Below are positions 1 to 6,176 of a stretch of 6,745 nucleotides of DNA, one piece after another. The stretch is from Gemmatimonadota bacterium (lineage in GTDB: Bacteria; Gemmatimonadota; Gemmatimonadetes; Longimicrobiales; Longimicrobiaceae): contig JAHWJV010000198.1 of NCBI GenBank assembly GCA_019348265.1, positions 1-6,745 on the forward strand, written 5' to 3'. The notes under the pieces are model-generated. The model saw nothing but the letters and a program-made list of their open reading frames with translations, ran no database searches and was not told the DNA's origin. The position numbers were made by a program, and so were the translations under genes. How positions within the stretch are numbered: the first letter of the stretch is position 1; each line of letters starts with the position of its first letter.

Positions 1-431
1 TGGCGGCGGAGGTTTCGCGGCTTCATCCCGGCAAGCCGATCGTCCATGTCGCGCTGCGGCCGGTGGGGCTGGCACCGCTCGGCGGCGGGGCGGGGATGCC
101 GCTGGAGGCGCTGGCGGGGCGCTCCATCGTGGCCGTCGCCGCGCTGGCCACGCCCGGTCCGTACCTGCAGCACCTGCGCGAGGCGGGCGCGGAGGCGGAG
201 CCCGCGCTGTACCCGGATCACCACGCGTTCTCCGCCCGTGACGCGGGGGATATCGTGAAACGCTCGGCGGGACGGTGGATGGTGATGACGCACAAGGACG
301 CGGTAAAGCTCCGGCCGCTGCTGCCGGGTTCTTCCCGGGCGTACGTGCTGGAGCAGAGCGTGGCGATCGAAAGCGGGGCGGAGGTGCTGGATGCGGCGCT
401 GCGGCGCGTGCTGCGGGAGCGGGCGCGATGA
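1..431 (+). CDS. lpxK: Tetraacyldisaccharide 4'-kinase (lipid A 4'-kinase), C-terminal part
   Basis: LpxK phosphorylates the 4' position of the lipid A disaccharide at the inner face of the cytoplasmic membrane, using ATP. Only the last 142 codons are present. The reading frame begins at base 3 and the 5' end lies outside the window. Family hallmarks are visible: an A-T-P-G-P-Y-L-Q-H-L stretch matching the usual 'GIGxPxxFxxxL' segment, then P-D-H-H-A-F (Asp-His-His at 216-224), and M-T-H-K-D-A-V-K, the counterpart of the usual 'TEKDAVK' motif. The kinase P-loop would lie upstream and cannot be checked. The stop codon TGA (429-431) overlaps the nadB start ATG (428-430), so the two are probably translationally coupled. 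Presence of this gene implies an LPS-type outer membrane. Family call is firm; the symbol follows from the motifs and not from a search. Confidence 0.9.
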   Translation, partial: AAEVSRLHPGKPIVHVALRPVGLAPLGGGAGMPLEALAGRSIVAVAALATPGPYLQHLREAGAEAEPALYPDHHAFSARDAGDIVKRSAGRWMVMTHKDAVKLRPLLPGSSRAYVLEQSVAIESGAEVLDAALRRVLRERAR

Positions 432-1996
432 TGCAGGCCGACGTCGTGGTGGTCGGCAGCGGCATCGCGGGGCTGTCGTTCGCGCTCAAGGCGGCGAGGT
501 ACGGCACCGTGGCGCTCATCACCAAGAAGAGCCGGCCGGACAGCAGCACCAACTACGCGCAGGGCGGCATCGCGGCCGTGTTCGCCGACGACGATTCGCC
601 CGCGCTGCACATGGAAGACACGCTGGTGGCGGGCGCCGGGCTCTGCCACCCCGATGCCGTGGACGTGCTGGTGCGCGAGGGGCCGGAACGCGTCCGCGAG
701 CTGATCGCGCTGGGGGTGGCGTTCACGCGGGCGGGCGAAGACCTGTCGCTGGGGCTGGAGGGCGGCCACTCGCGCCGTCGCATCGTGCGCGCGGACGACC
801 TGACGGGGCGCGAGATCGAGCGCGCCCTCCTCGACGCGATCGCGCGCAGTGGATCCGTGGAACTTCTGGAGTACCATATCGCGGTAGATCTGATCACCGC
901 ACGCGGTCCAGGCCACGGGCAGCTCTCCGCGTGCGGAGCCACCGTCCTGCCGCCCGACGCCACGACCCCGCAGACGGTTCGCGCGCGAGCGGTGGTGCTG
1001 GCGAGCGGCGGGTGCGGGCAGGTGTACCAGCACACCACGAACCCTCCCATCGCGACGGGGGATGGCATCGCCATGGCGCACCGCGCCGGCGCCCGCATCG
1101 CGAACATGGAGTTCGTCCAGTTCCACCCCACCGCCCTGTACCCCGCCACAGGCCGCACCTTCCTCATCTCGGAAGCGGTGCGCGGCGAGGGTGCCGTCCT
1201 CAAGCGCCTGGACGGGTCGCCCTTCATGGACGCGTATCATCCGCTCGGCTCCCTCGCTCCGCGCGACATCGTCGCCCGCGCGATCGATCGCGAGATGAAG
1301 CGGAGCGGCGACCCCTACGTGCTGCTCGACTGCTCCGCGATCCCCGAAGCCGAGATCCGACAGCGGTTCCCGAACATCCTTCGCGAGACCGCGGATCGCG
1401 GGATCGACATGCTCCGCGAGCCGCTGCCGGTCGTTCCCGCCGCCCACTACCTCTGTGGAGGAGTGCTCTCCGACGCACTCGGCCGCACGACGGTGCCCGG
1501 ACTCTACGCGATCGGCGAGACCGCGTGCACCGGCGTGCACGGCGCCAACCGACTCGCGTCCAACTCGCTGCTGGAGGCGCTGGTGTTCGCCCACCGTGCG
1601 TCCGCGCACCTGGCACGCGCGCTCTCCGCGATCCCGCTCCGCAACGGCGTGGAGCCGCCGCGATCCGGCGGCGATAGGGAGGTGGAGGGGGTCCTGCTGG
1701 TGCACGACCGGGAGGAGATCCGGTCGCTCATGTGGGATCTGGTGGGGATCGTCCGAACGGACGAGCGGTTGATGCTGGCTCGCGGTCGGCTGGAAGAGAT
1801 GGCTTCGCAGTACGAGGGCCTCTGGCACCGGGCCGCTCCGAACGCCGACCTGGTCGAGCTGCGTAACCTGGTACAGATCGCCCTCCTGATCGTCCGCTGC
1901 GCGCAGCTCCGCAAGGAGAGCCGCGGTCTGCATTACAATCTGGACCACCCGCACCGGGACAACGAGCAGTTCCTGCGCGACACGGTGCTGGTCTGA
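428..1996 (+). CDS. nadB: L-aspartate oxidase
   Basis: NadB is a cytosolic FAD enzyme that oxidises L-aspartate to iminoaspartate, the first step of de novo NAD synthesis; NadA then condenses it to quinolinate. The product is 522 residues, close to the usual 500-540. From the N-terminus: dinucleotide-binding G-S-G-I-A-G at 10-15, S-T-N-Y-A-Q-G-G at 40-47, E-G-G-H-S at 111-115, Q-F-H-P-T-A at 231-236, A-P-R-D at 277-280, A-H-Y-L-C-G-G at 339-345, G-A-N-R-L-A-S-N-S at 372-380, and a helical C-terminal domain ending R-G-L-H-Y-N-L-D-H-P. E111, H233, R279, H340 and R375 line up with E. coli E121, H244, R290, H351 and R386, so the active site looks complete. I chose ATG 428 because GGGAG at 415-419 lies 8 bases upstream and the ATGA overlap with lpxK is typical; ATG 431 is an equally readable second Met. 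A succinate dehydrogenase flavoprotein is less likely, given the length and the C-terminal signature. nadA and nadC are not in the window. Confidence 0.96.
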   Translation: MMQADVVVVGSGIAGLSFALKAARYGTVALITKKSRPDSSTNYAQGGIAAVFADDDSPALHMEDTLVAGAGLCHPDAVDVLVREGPERVRELIALGVAFTRAGEDLSLGLEGGHSRRRIVRADDLTGREIERALLDAIARSGSVELLEYHIAVDLITARGPGHGQLSACGATVLPPDATTPQTVRARAVVLASGGCGQVYQHTTNPPIATGDGIAMAHRAGARIANMEFVQFHPTALYPATGRTFLISEAVRGEGAVLKRLDGSPFMDAYHPLGSLAPRDIVARAIDREMKRSGDPYVLLDCSAIPEAEIRQRFPNILRETADRGIDMLREPLPVVPAAHYLCGGVLSDALGRTTVPGLYAIGETACTGVHGANRLASNSLLEALVFAHRASAHLARALSAIPLRNGVEPPRSGGDREVEGVLLVHDREEIRSLMWDLVGIVRTDERLMLARGRLEEMASQYEGLWHRAAPNADLVELRNLVQIALLIVRCAQLRKESRGLHYNLDHPHRDNEQFLRDTVLV

Positions 1997-2001
1997 GCGG
2001 C

Positions 2002-2502
2002 ATGAGGGTGATCCTGCTGTCGGTCGGCAAGCTCAGGGGGCTCTTCGCGGATCCGGTGGGGGAATTCGAGACCCGGGTCGCGCGCTATTTCGCCTTCGAG
2101 GCCGTGGAGGTCAAGGAGGAGCCGGCGACGCGCTCGCGCTCCGCCGAGCAGGTGATGAACGAGGAGGGGAGACGCCTCCTTGCGCGCCTTCCGCCCGGAT
2201 ATGACCTTGTCGCCCTGCACCGAAAGGGACGGTTCTGGTCCTCGGACCAGCTCGCGACGTATCTCCAGGGCCTCGCGGATCGCGCGGCGCCCGGCGTGGC
2301 TTTCGCGATCGGCGGTGCATTCGGGCTCTCGGACGAGGTGCTCGGCCGCGCGACTCACCTCCTGTCGCTGTCGGCAATGACTCTGCCCCACGAGATGGCG
2401 CGTCTGGTGTGCACCGAACAGATCTATCGAGCCGGCACGATCCTCCGGGGTGAGCCGTACCACAAGGCCACCGACGGCCGGAGCACCCAGGGAAAGAATT
2501 GA
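2002..2502 (+). CDS. rlmH: 23S rRNA (pseudouridine1915-N3)-methyltransferase
   Basis: RlmH is a small SPOUT-class (trefoil-knot) methyltransferase that uses S-adenosylmethionine to methylate pseudouridine 1915 in helix 69 of 23S rRNA on assembled 70S ribosomes. The 166-residue product is slightly longer than the usual 155-160. Signature blocks are clear: L-H-R-K-G at 72-76 with S-S following at 80-81 (family 'LDxxGkxxsS'), the SAM-site I-G-G at 103-105 with G-L-S at 108-110, L-S-L-S-A-M-T-L-P-H at 121-130, E-Q-I-Y-R-A at 139-144, and the C-terminal P-Y-H-K at 152-155. A short extra tail (156-166) follows and encodes the rlmH/bshC overlap region. The ATG lies 5 bases after the nadB stop, with only a weak Shine-Dalgarno-like GAG (1995-1997) inside the nadB stop region. 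Translation is therefore probably coupled to nadB. Confidence 0.96.
   Translation: MRVILLSVGKLRGLFADPVGEFETRVARYFAFEAVEVKEEPATRSRSAEQVMNEEGRRLLARLPPGYDLVALHRKGRFWSSDQLATYLQGLADRAAPGVAFAIGGAFGLSDEVLGRATHLLSLSAMTLPHEMARLVCTEQIYRAGTILRGEPYHKATDGRSTQGKN
2489..2496 (+). promoter_or_regulatory. Ribosome binding site deciding the TTG start of bshC
   Basis: AGGGAAAG lies inside the last codons of rlmH; its AGGG core is 6 bases before TTG 2499. No ATG or GTG in the bshC frame occurs near the expected N-terminus, so this site supports the non-canonical TTG start. Confidence 0.6.
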
Positions 2503-4100
2503 CGGCTACTCCCAACGTCCAGATCATCGCGGAACCCGTCTCGGGCACTCCACTCGTCCTCGATTATCTCTCCGGGCGTGGCAGTGCCCGCGAGTTCTAT
2601 CGGGGAGCGCCCAACTCGCTCCGCTCCTTCGAGGAAAAGCTCGTCGAGGTGACGTCCCGCTTTGGACGCCCGGAGCGGGAGCGAGCCGCCCGAGCACTCC
2701 ACCCTACCTCGGAACGCGCGGCCGCCCGGCTCCAGACATTCGTGGAGCAGGGCGGCGCGATGGTCACCACCGGCCAGCAGGCCGGCCTCTTCACCGGCCC
2801 GTTCTACACCCTCCACAAGGCACTCACCGCCGCGCGCCTCGCCGCCGCGCTGGATGAGCGGCTTGGGGTCGTCGTCATCCCCGTCTTCTGGGTCGCGTCC
2901 GAGGACCACGACTGGGAAGAGGCGAACCACACTTTCGTGGGAATGCCAGCGAACGGGACGGTCAAGCTGTCCCTCGCGGGGGCGCCGTCCGCGCCTCACG
3001 CGATGGGCCGAGTGGCGCTGGAAGAAGAGGTTCTAACGATTCTGGATCGCTTCGGGGAAACGGTTGGCGCTACGCCGTTTGCGGACGACGTGTTGAGGCT
3101 GCTTCGAGGAACGTATTTACCCCGCGAGACGCTCGCGGGCGCGTTCTACCGGATCATGGGGGAGCTGCTCGCCCCCTTCGATTTCTGCATCACGGAAGCG
3201 GGGACTGCGGCGGTGAAGGAGGCTTCGGTCCCCGTTCTGGAGCGAGCGCTGACCGAATCGTCTGCCCACGAGGCCCTCCTGCGCGAGCGCGATACACAGC
3301 TCTCCGCGGCCGGGTACCCGAGCCAGGTCGCCGCCCTCCCCGGCGCCACGAATGTGTTCTTCCATGACGACACCGGCCGCACCCGCCTTTATCGGGCGGA
3401 GGGCGGCTTTCAGGCCGGAGAGGGCGGCCGGCGGTTCGAAGAAGCGGAGCTGCTCGCCCTCTGCCGCGAGAGCCCCGGGAGCCTCAGCCCGAACGTTCTG
3501 CTCCGCCCCCTGATCGAGAGCGCGACCTTTCCCACCCTGGCCTACGTCGGAGGGCCGGGGGAGGTCAGCTACTTCGCGCAGATCAATGCGCTGTTCCCCG
3601 CGTTCGGCATCATGCCGCCCGTCATCTACCCTCGCGCTGCGTTCACCCTGGTGGAGCCAGCGATGCAGCGGCTCCTGGACAAGCTGGGGTTCAGCGTCGA
3701 CGATCTCGCCCGGCCGATCCATGAGCTGGTCGACGACCTCGCCCGGCGCGCGATGCCACCGGAGATCACGGCGATCGTAGAGGACCTTTCCGTCTCCGTC
3801 ACGGACGGGTACCGACGGCTGATCGAGGTCTCCGCCGCGGTGGACCCCACCCTGGAGGACGCGCTGGCGTCGCTCCGGAACCAGGTTCTCGCCCGGATCG
3901 GCGACAGCGAGAAGAAGGTCGTGCGGCAGCTCAAGCGGAAGGAGGAGATCACGGTCTCTCAGCTCGAGCGCGTGCGTGCGAATCTCCGTCCGGAAGGGGA
4001 GCCGCAAGACCGCGTCCTGAACGGGCTTCCATTCCTCGCCAGACACGGGCCGGGGCTGCTGCACGAGATCGCGGCGTTGATCGAGCCGGAGCTCACCTGA
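2499..4100 (+). CDS. bshC: Bacillithiol biosynthesis cysteine-adding enzyme BshC
   Basis: BshC is the proposed last enzyme of bacillithiol synthesis, adding cysteine to glucosaminyl-malate made by BshA and BshB. The product is 533 residues, the usual family length. Hallmarks: T-G-Q-Q-A-G-L-F-T-G-P at 91-101, a conserved His at 106, the nucleotidyltransferase-like F-W-V-A-S-E-D-H-D-W-E-E block at 130-141, S-P-N-V-L-L-R-P at 330-337, Y-V-G-G-P-G-E-V-S-Y-F at 349-359, and M-P-P-V-I-Y-P-R at 372-379. A charged, heptad-like stretch around 455-495 matches the C-terminal coiled coil known for the family. The start is TTG at 2499, whose TG is shared with the rlmH stop (TTGA), with AGGGAAAG just upstream. 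Starting later would cut into the conserved N-terminal region. bshA and bshB are not in the window, so the pathway is inferred from this gene alone. The molecular role of BshC is less firmly established biochemically than those of BshA and BshB. Confidence 0.95.
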   Translation: MTATPNVQIIAEPVSGTPLVLDYLSGRGSAREFYRGAPNSLRSFEEKLVEVTSRFGRPERERAARALHPTSERAAARLQTFVEQGGAMVTTGQQAGLFTGPFYTLHKALTAARLAAALDERLGVVVIPVFWVASEDHDWEEANHTFVGMPANGTVKLSLAGAPSAPHAMGRVALEEEVLTILDRFGETVGATPFADDVLRLLRGTYLPRETLAGAFYRIMGELLAPFDFCITEAGTAAVKEASVPVLERALTESSAHEALLRERDTQLSAAGYPSQVAALPGATNVFFHDDTGRTRLYRAEGGFQAGEGGRRFEEAELLALCRESPGSLSPNVLLRPLIESATFPTLAYVGGPGEVSYFAQINALFPAFGIMPPVIYPRAAFTLVEPAMQRLLDKLGFSVDDLARPIHELVDDLARRAMPPEITAIVEDLSVSVTDGYRRLIEVSAAVDPTLEDALASLRNQVLARIGDSEKKVVRQLKRKEEITVSQLERVRANLRPEGEPQDRVLNGLPFLARHGPGLLHEIAALIEPELT

Positions 4101-4181
4101 GCCTCATCTGCCCGTCCGCGGCTGGCCCGCGCCGTGCGTACCCGCCCTGAGGGCCGGATCCTCCGCCTCCGTCGTTCCCTC

Positions 4182-4202
4182 ACCGCCCGCCTCGCGGGCG
4201 GT
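4182..4202 (+). terminator. GC-rich hairpin between bshC and murJ, possible intrinsic terminator
   Basis: ACCGCCCGC (4182-4190) and GCGGGCGGT (4194-4202) form a perfect 9-bp stem with a CTC loop, followed by the short pyrimidine run TTCTC. It sits 82 bases after the bshC stop and could end the lpxK-bshC transcript. The T-tract is weak, and only 15 bases separate the stem from the murJ ATG. It could therefore instead be a leader hairpin of murJ next to its AGG (4209-4211). The rest of 4101-4217 shows no convincing promoter. Confidence 0.5.
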
Positions 4203-4217
4203 TCTCATAGGCCATCC

Positions 4218-5867
4218 ATGAGCGAAAACGTCGCTCCGCCGGTCCCGCAGCCGAGTGCGCCCGTCAAAAAGGCGCGACTCGCCTCGTCCCTCGTCGCGGC
4301 AGGAATCTTCCTGAGCAAGATCGCCGGGCTCGTAAGAGACCGCGTGCTGGCGAACTACTTCGGGGTGTCGCTCTACGCCGACGCCATCACGGCGGGGCTT
4401 CGGATGCCGAACCTGCTCCAGAACCTGCTTGGGGAGGGCACGCTCAGCGCATCGTTCATCCCAGTGTACGCGGAGCTGCTCGAGGAGGGGAAGGAGGAGG
4501 AGGCAGGCCGTGTCGCCGGGGCGGTCTTCGCGCTCCTGATGGCCGTCGCGGGAGTCCTGGCCCTTCTGGGCGTGCTGCTGGCTCCCATGCTCACCGACAT
4601 CTTCGCTCCGGGTTACGAGGGCGAGCGACGGCAGCTCACCATCGAGCTCGCGCGCCTCATCTTCCCGATGACCGGCGTCCTGGTGCTCTCCGCCTGGGCG
4701 TTGGGAATCCTGAACAGCCACCGGAACTTCTTCCTTCCGTATTTCGCGCCGGTCATCTGGAACGCGGCCATTATCGCGACGCTGGTGACCTTCGGTGGTC
4801 GGTTGGATTCCGCGAACCTGGTGCGTGCTTTCGGCTGGGGAGCGCTTGCGGGCGGCATCCTGCAGTTCGTCGTTCAGCTTCCGGCCGTGCTACGCCTCGA
4901 GAAGCGACTCAAGATCCGCTGGGATACAAAGCTGAAGGGGGTACGCGACGCGGTGCGGAATGCCGGCCCAGCCATCATGGGGCGCGGCGTGGTGCAGCTC
5001 AGCGGGTACATCGACTTCATTCTCGCCAGTCTTCTCGCGCTCGGCACTCCGGCACTCCTCCGTTACGCCAGCGCCATCTACATGCTCCCGATCGGGATCT
5101 TCGGAATGTCGGTGGCTGCCGCAGAACTCCCGGAGTTGGCGCGCCACAGGGCATCTGCGCAGGAGGTCTTAGCGGCGCGCGCATCGGCGGCCCTGCGCCG
5201 GATCGCCTTCTACATCGTGCCGTCGTTCGTCGCTATCGTCGCGTTGGGAGACGTGATGATCGCCGGCCTCTTCGAGACCGGGGAGTTCGACCCGAACGAT
5301 ACGAGGGTCGCTTACCTTGCCCTGGTGGGATATGGGATTGGTCTGATCGCGTCCACCGCCAGTCGCCTCTTCTCTTCCACCTTCTTCGCGCTGCGGGACA
5401 CAAAGACGCCGGCGCGGATCGCCATGGTCCGCGTGGCGGTCTCCGCCGTTCTCGGCGCGTTCCTGATGATCCAGTTCGAGCCCGTCACCGTCTTCGGAGT
5501 CCGCATGGGGCCCGGGATCTTCAGCGACATCACCGTGGGGCAGCGGCCGTTAGGCGTAGTGGGGCTCACGGCGGCCGCCGGTGTCTCCGCCTGGCTCGAG
5601 TGGTTCCTCCTCCGCCGGGCGCTGCGCCAACGGGTCGGCCCGGTCGGCGCGGGGGTAGGTCCGATGGGGAAGATGCTCGCTGCCGCGGTCGCGGCCGCCG
5701 CGGTGGGCTGGGCGGTCCGGGGAGCGCTTCCCGAGATGAACCCGACGCTCCGGGCGGTGTTGGTCTTCGCTCCGTTCGGCGTGGTCTACTTCGGGCTCGC
5801 CGCGGTGCTCGGGGTAGAGGAGATCGCCGGTGTGAAGACGCGTGTGCAGCGTCTGCTGAAGCGGTAG
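4218..5867 (+). CDS. murJ: Lipid II flippase MurJ (MviN family)
   Basis: MurJ moves lipid II from the inner to the outer face of the cytoplasmic membrane for peptidoglycan assembly. The 549-residue product is a polytopic membrane protein of the MOP superfamily, with about 14 hydrophobic segments from residue 22 to 534. Family motifs: S-K-I-A-G-L-V-R-D at 33-41, Y-A-D-A at 53-56, M-P-N-L-L-Q-N-L-L-G-E-G at 63-74, S-A-S-F-I-P-V-Y at 77-84, Y-M-L-P-I-G-I-F-G at 288-296, and R-L-F-S-S-T-F-F-A-L-R-D-T-K-T-P at 383-398. Aligned by eye to E. coli MurJ, R24, D25 and D39 are kept (R40, D41, D55). R18 is Lys34, R52 is Gln68 and R270 is Ala286. I chose ATG 4218: it gives a short Pro-rich cytosolic tail before the first helix and has AGG 6 bases upstream. 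The frame is open back to a GTG at 4134, but the added 28 residues are Arg-rich, unlike the family, and cross the hairpin. The 117-base gap suggests a separate transcription unit. Confidence 0.93.
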   Translation: MSENVAPPVPQPSAPVKKARLASSLVAAGIFLSKIAGLVRDRVLANYFGVSLYADAITAGLRMPNLLQNLLGEGTLSASFIPVYAELLEEGKEEEAGRVAGAVFALLMAVAGVLALLGVLLAPMLTDIFAPGYEGERRQLTIELARLIFPMTGVLVLSAWALGILNSHRNFFLPYFAPVIWNAAIIATLVTFGGRLDSANLVRAFGWGALAGGILQFVVQLPAVLRLEKRLKIRWDTKLKGVRDAVRNAGPAIMGRGVVQLSGYIDFILASLLALGTPALLRYASAIYMLPIGIFGMSVAAAELPELARHRASAQEVLAARASAALRRIAFYIVPSFVAIVALGDVMIAGLFETGEFDPNDTRVAYLALVGYGIGLIASTASRLFSSTFFALRDTKTPARIAMVRVAVSAVLGAFLMIQFEPVTVFGVRMGPGIFSDITVGQRPLGVVGLTAAAGVSAWLEWFLLRRALRQRVGPVGAGVGPMGKMLAAAVAAAAVGWAVRGALPEMNPTLRAVLVFAPFGVVYFGLAAVLGVEEIAGVKTRVQRLLKR

Positions 5868-5888
5868 GGGCCGGGGAGCCGGGCGCCC

Positions 5889-5921
5889 CTTCCGGGGTAC
5901 AACCGTCCGGTGCCCCGGAAG
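5889..5921 (+). promoter_or_regulatory. Strong hairpin between murJ and the uvrC start
   Basis: CTTCCGGGGTAC (5889-5900) pairs with GTGCCCCGGAAG (5910-5921): 12 bp with one G-T wobble and a 9-base loop (AACCGTCCG). No T-run follows, so it is a poor classical terminator on either strand's usual rules. The 3' arm contains GGAAG (5917-5921), the likely Shine-Dalgarno sequence 10 bases before ATG 5932, so folding would hide that site. Either a U-tract-less terminator after murJ or a translational control hairpin is possible. Confidence 0.5.
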
Positions 5922-5931
5922 TGGTGAAGAG

Positions 5932-6054
5932 ATGACTGAATCAGCGGCAATTCGCGAAAAACTCCGCATGCTCCCCGCTCGCCCCGGCGTCTACCTGATG
6001 CACGACCTCCGCGGTGTCATCTACATCGGTCGCGCCGAGGACCTCCGGCGCCGG
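5932..6054 (+). pseudogene. uvrC: UvrC excinuclease subunit, N-terminal fragment only
   Basis: UvrC makes the dual incisions of nucleotide excision repair. The first 41 codons match its N-terminal GIY-YIG nuclease region: I-R-E-K-L-R-M-L-P at 7-15, P-G-V-Y-L-M at 18-23, V-I-Y-I-G-R-A at 29-35, and L-R-R-R at 38-41. Y21, Y31 and R41 correspond to the catalytic Tyr/Tyr/Arg of the family. R34 stands where most UvrCs have Lys ('GKA'). The expected continuation (V-x-S-Y-F and the metal-binding Glu) is absent; after L-R-R-R the frame reads as cytidylate kinase. The frame stays open to 6708, but that 258-residue protein is a mosaic and not UvrC, whose normal length is about 600. ATG 5932 is supported by GGAAG at 5917-5921. 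Cho-type GIY-YIG nucleases are an alternative. It is marked as a broken gene, although assembly error is as likely as true decay. Confidence 0.72.
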
Positions 6055-6176
6055 GACGAGTACGACAGCAGCCGCGAGGACAGCCCGCTCCGGCCGGCCC
6101 GCGACGCCGTGATGGTGGACAGCACCCACCTGGACCGGGCCGCGGTGATCGACCGCATCGTCTCGCTGGCCGCATC
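6040..6176 (+). pseudogene. cmk: Cytidylate kinase, C-terminal fragment fused in frame to uvrC start
   Basis: Cmk transfers phosphate from ATP to CMP and dCMP. In the same frame as the uvrC start, about 40 codons read like the C-terminus of Cmk: R-R-D-E-Y-D-S-S-R-E-D-S-P-L (residues 40-53 from ATG 5932), A-R-D-A-V-M-V-D-S-T (56-65), and a final amphipathic V-I-D-R-I-V-S-L-A. R41, D45 and R48 line up with E. coli Cmk R181, D185 and R188, which bind phosphate and nucleotide. The P-loop and CMP-binding parts, about 170 residues, are missing. The left boundary lies within the D-L-R-R-R codons (6040-6054), which suit both UvrC and Cmk. The right boundary, around 6165-6180, is where a minus-strand protein begins to match, and no Cmk stop codon is present. 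I regard it as a displaced gene piece and not an expressed domain. Confidence 0.68.

Noticed and set aside
1653..1671. Perfect inverted repeat GCCGCCG/CGGCGGC inside nadB
   Set aside because: It falls in the variable linker before the C-terminal helical domain and is a likely chance result of GC-rich codons in a coding region.
391..1677. 428-codon + strand frame overlapping nadB in another phase
   Set aside because: The translation is mostly Arg, Gly and Ala, typical of an out-of-frame reading of high-GC DNA, while nadB motifs lie in the other frame.
218..1954. 578-codon open frame on the minus strand opposite nadB
   Set aside because: It is an antisense shadow of GC-rich codons: Arg/His/Gln-rich, no family resemblance, and fully covered by a clear nadB on the other strand.
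3117..4064. 315-codon minus-strand frame opposite bshC
   Set aside because: Same cause; the + strand bshC motifs run through the whole stretch and the antisense product has no recognisable domain.
4134..4217. Upstream GTG start that would lengthen MurJ by 28 residues
   Set aside because: The added segment is Arg-rich, unlike MurJ N-termini, and runs through the hairpin at 4182-4202; ATG 4218 has an AGG at suitable spacing.
5881..5888. GGGCGCCC palindrome after murJ
   Set aside because: Only 8 bases, expected by chance in such GC-rich spacer DNA, and it competes with the much longer neighbouring hairpin.
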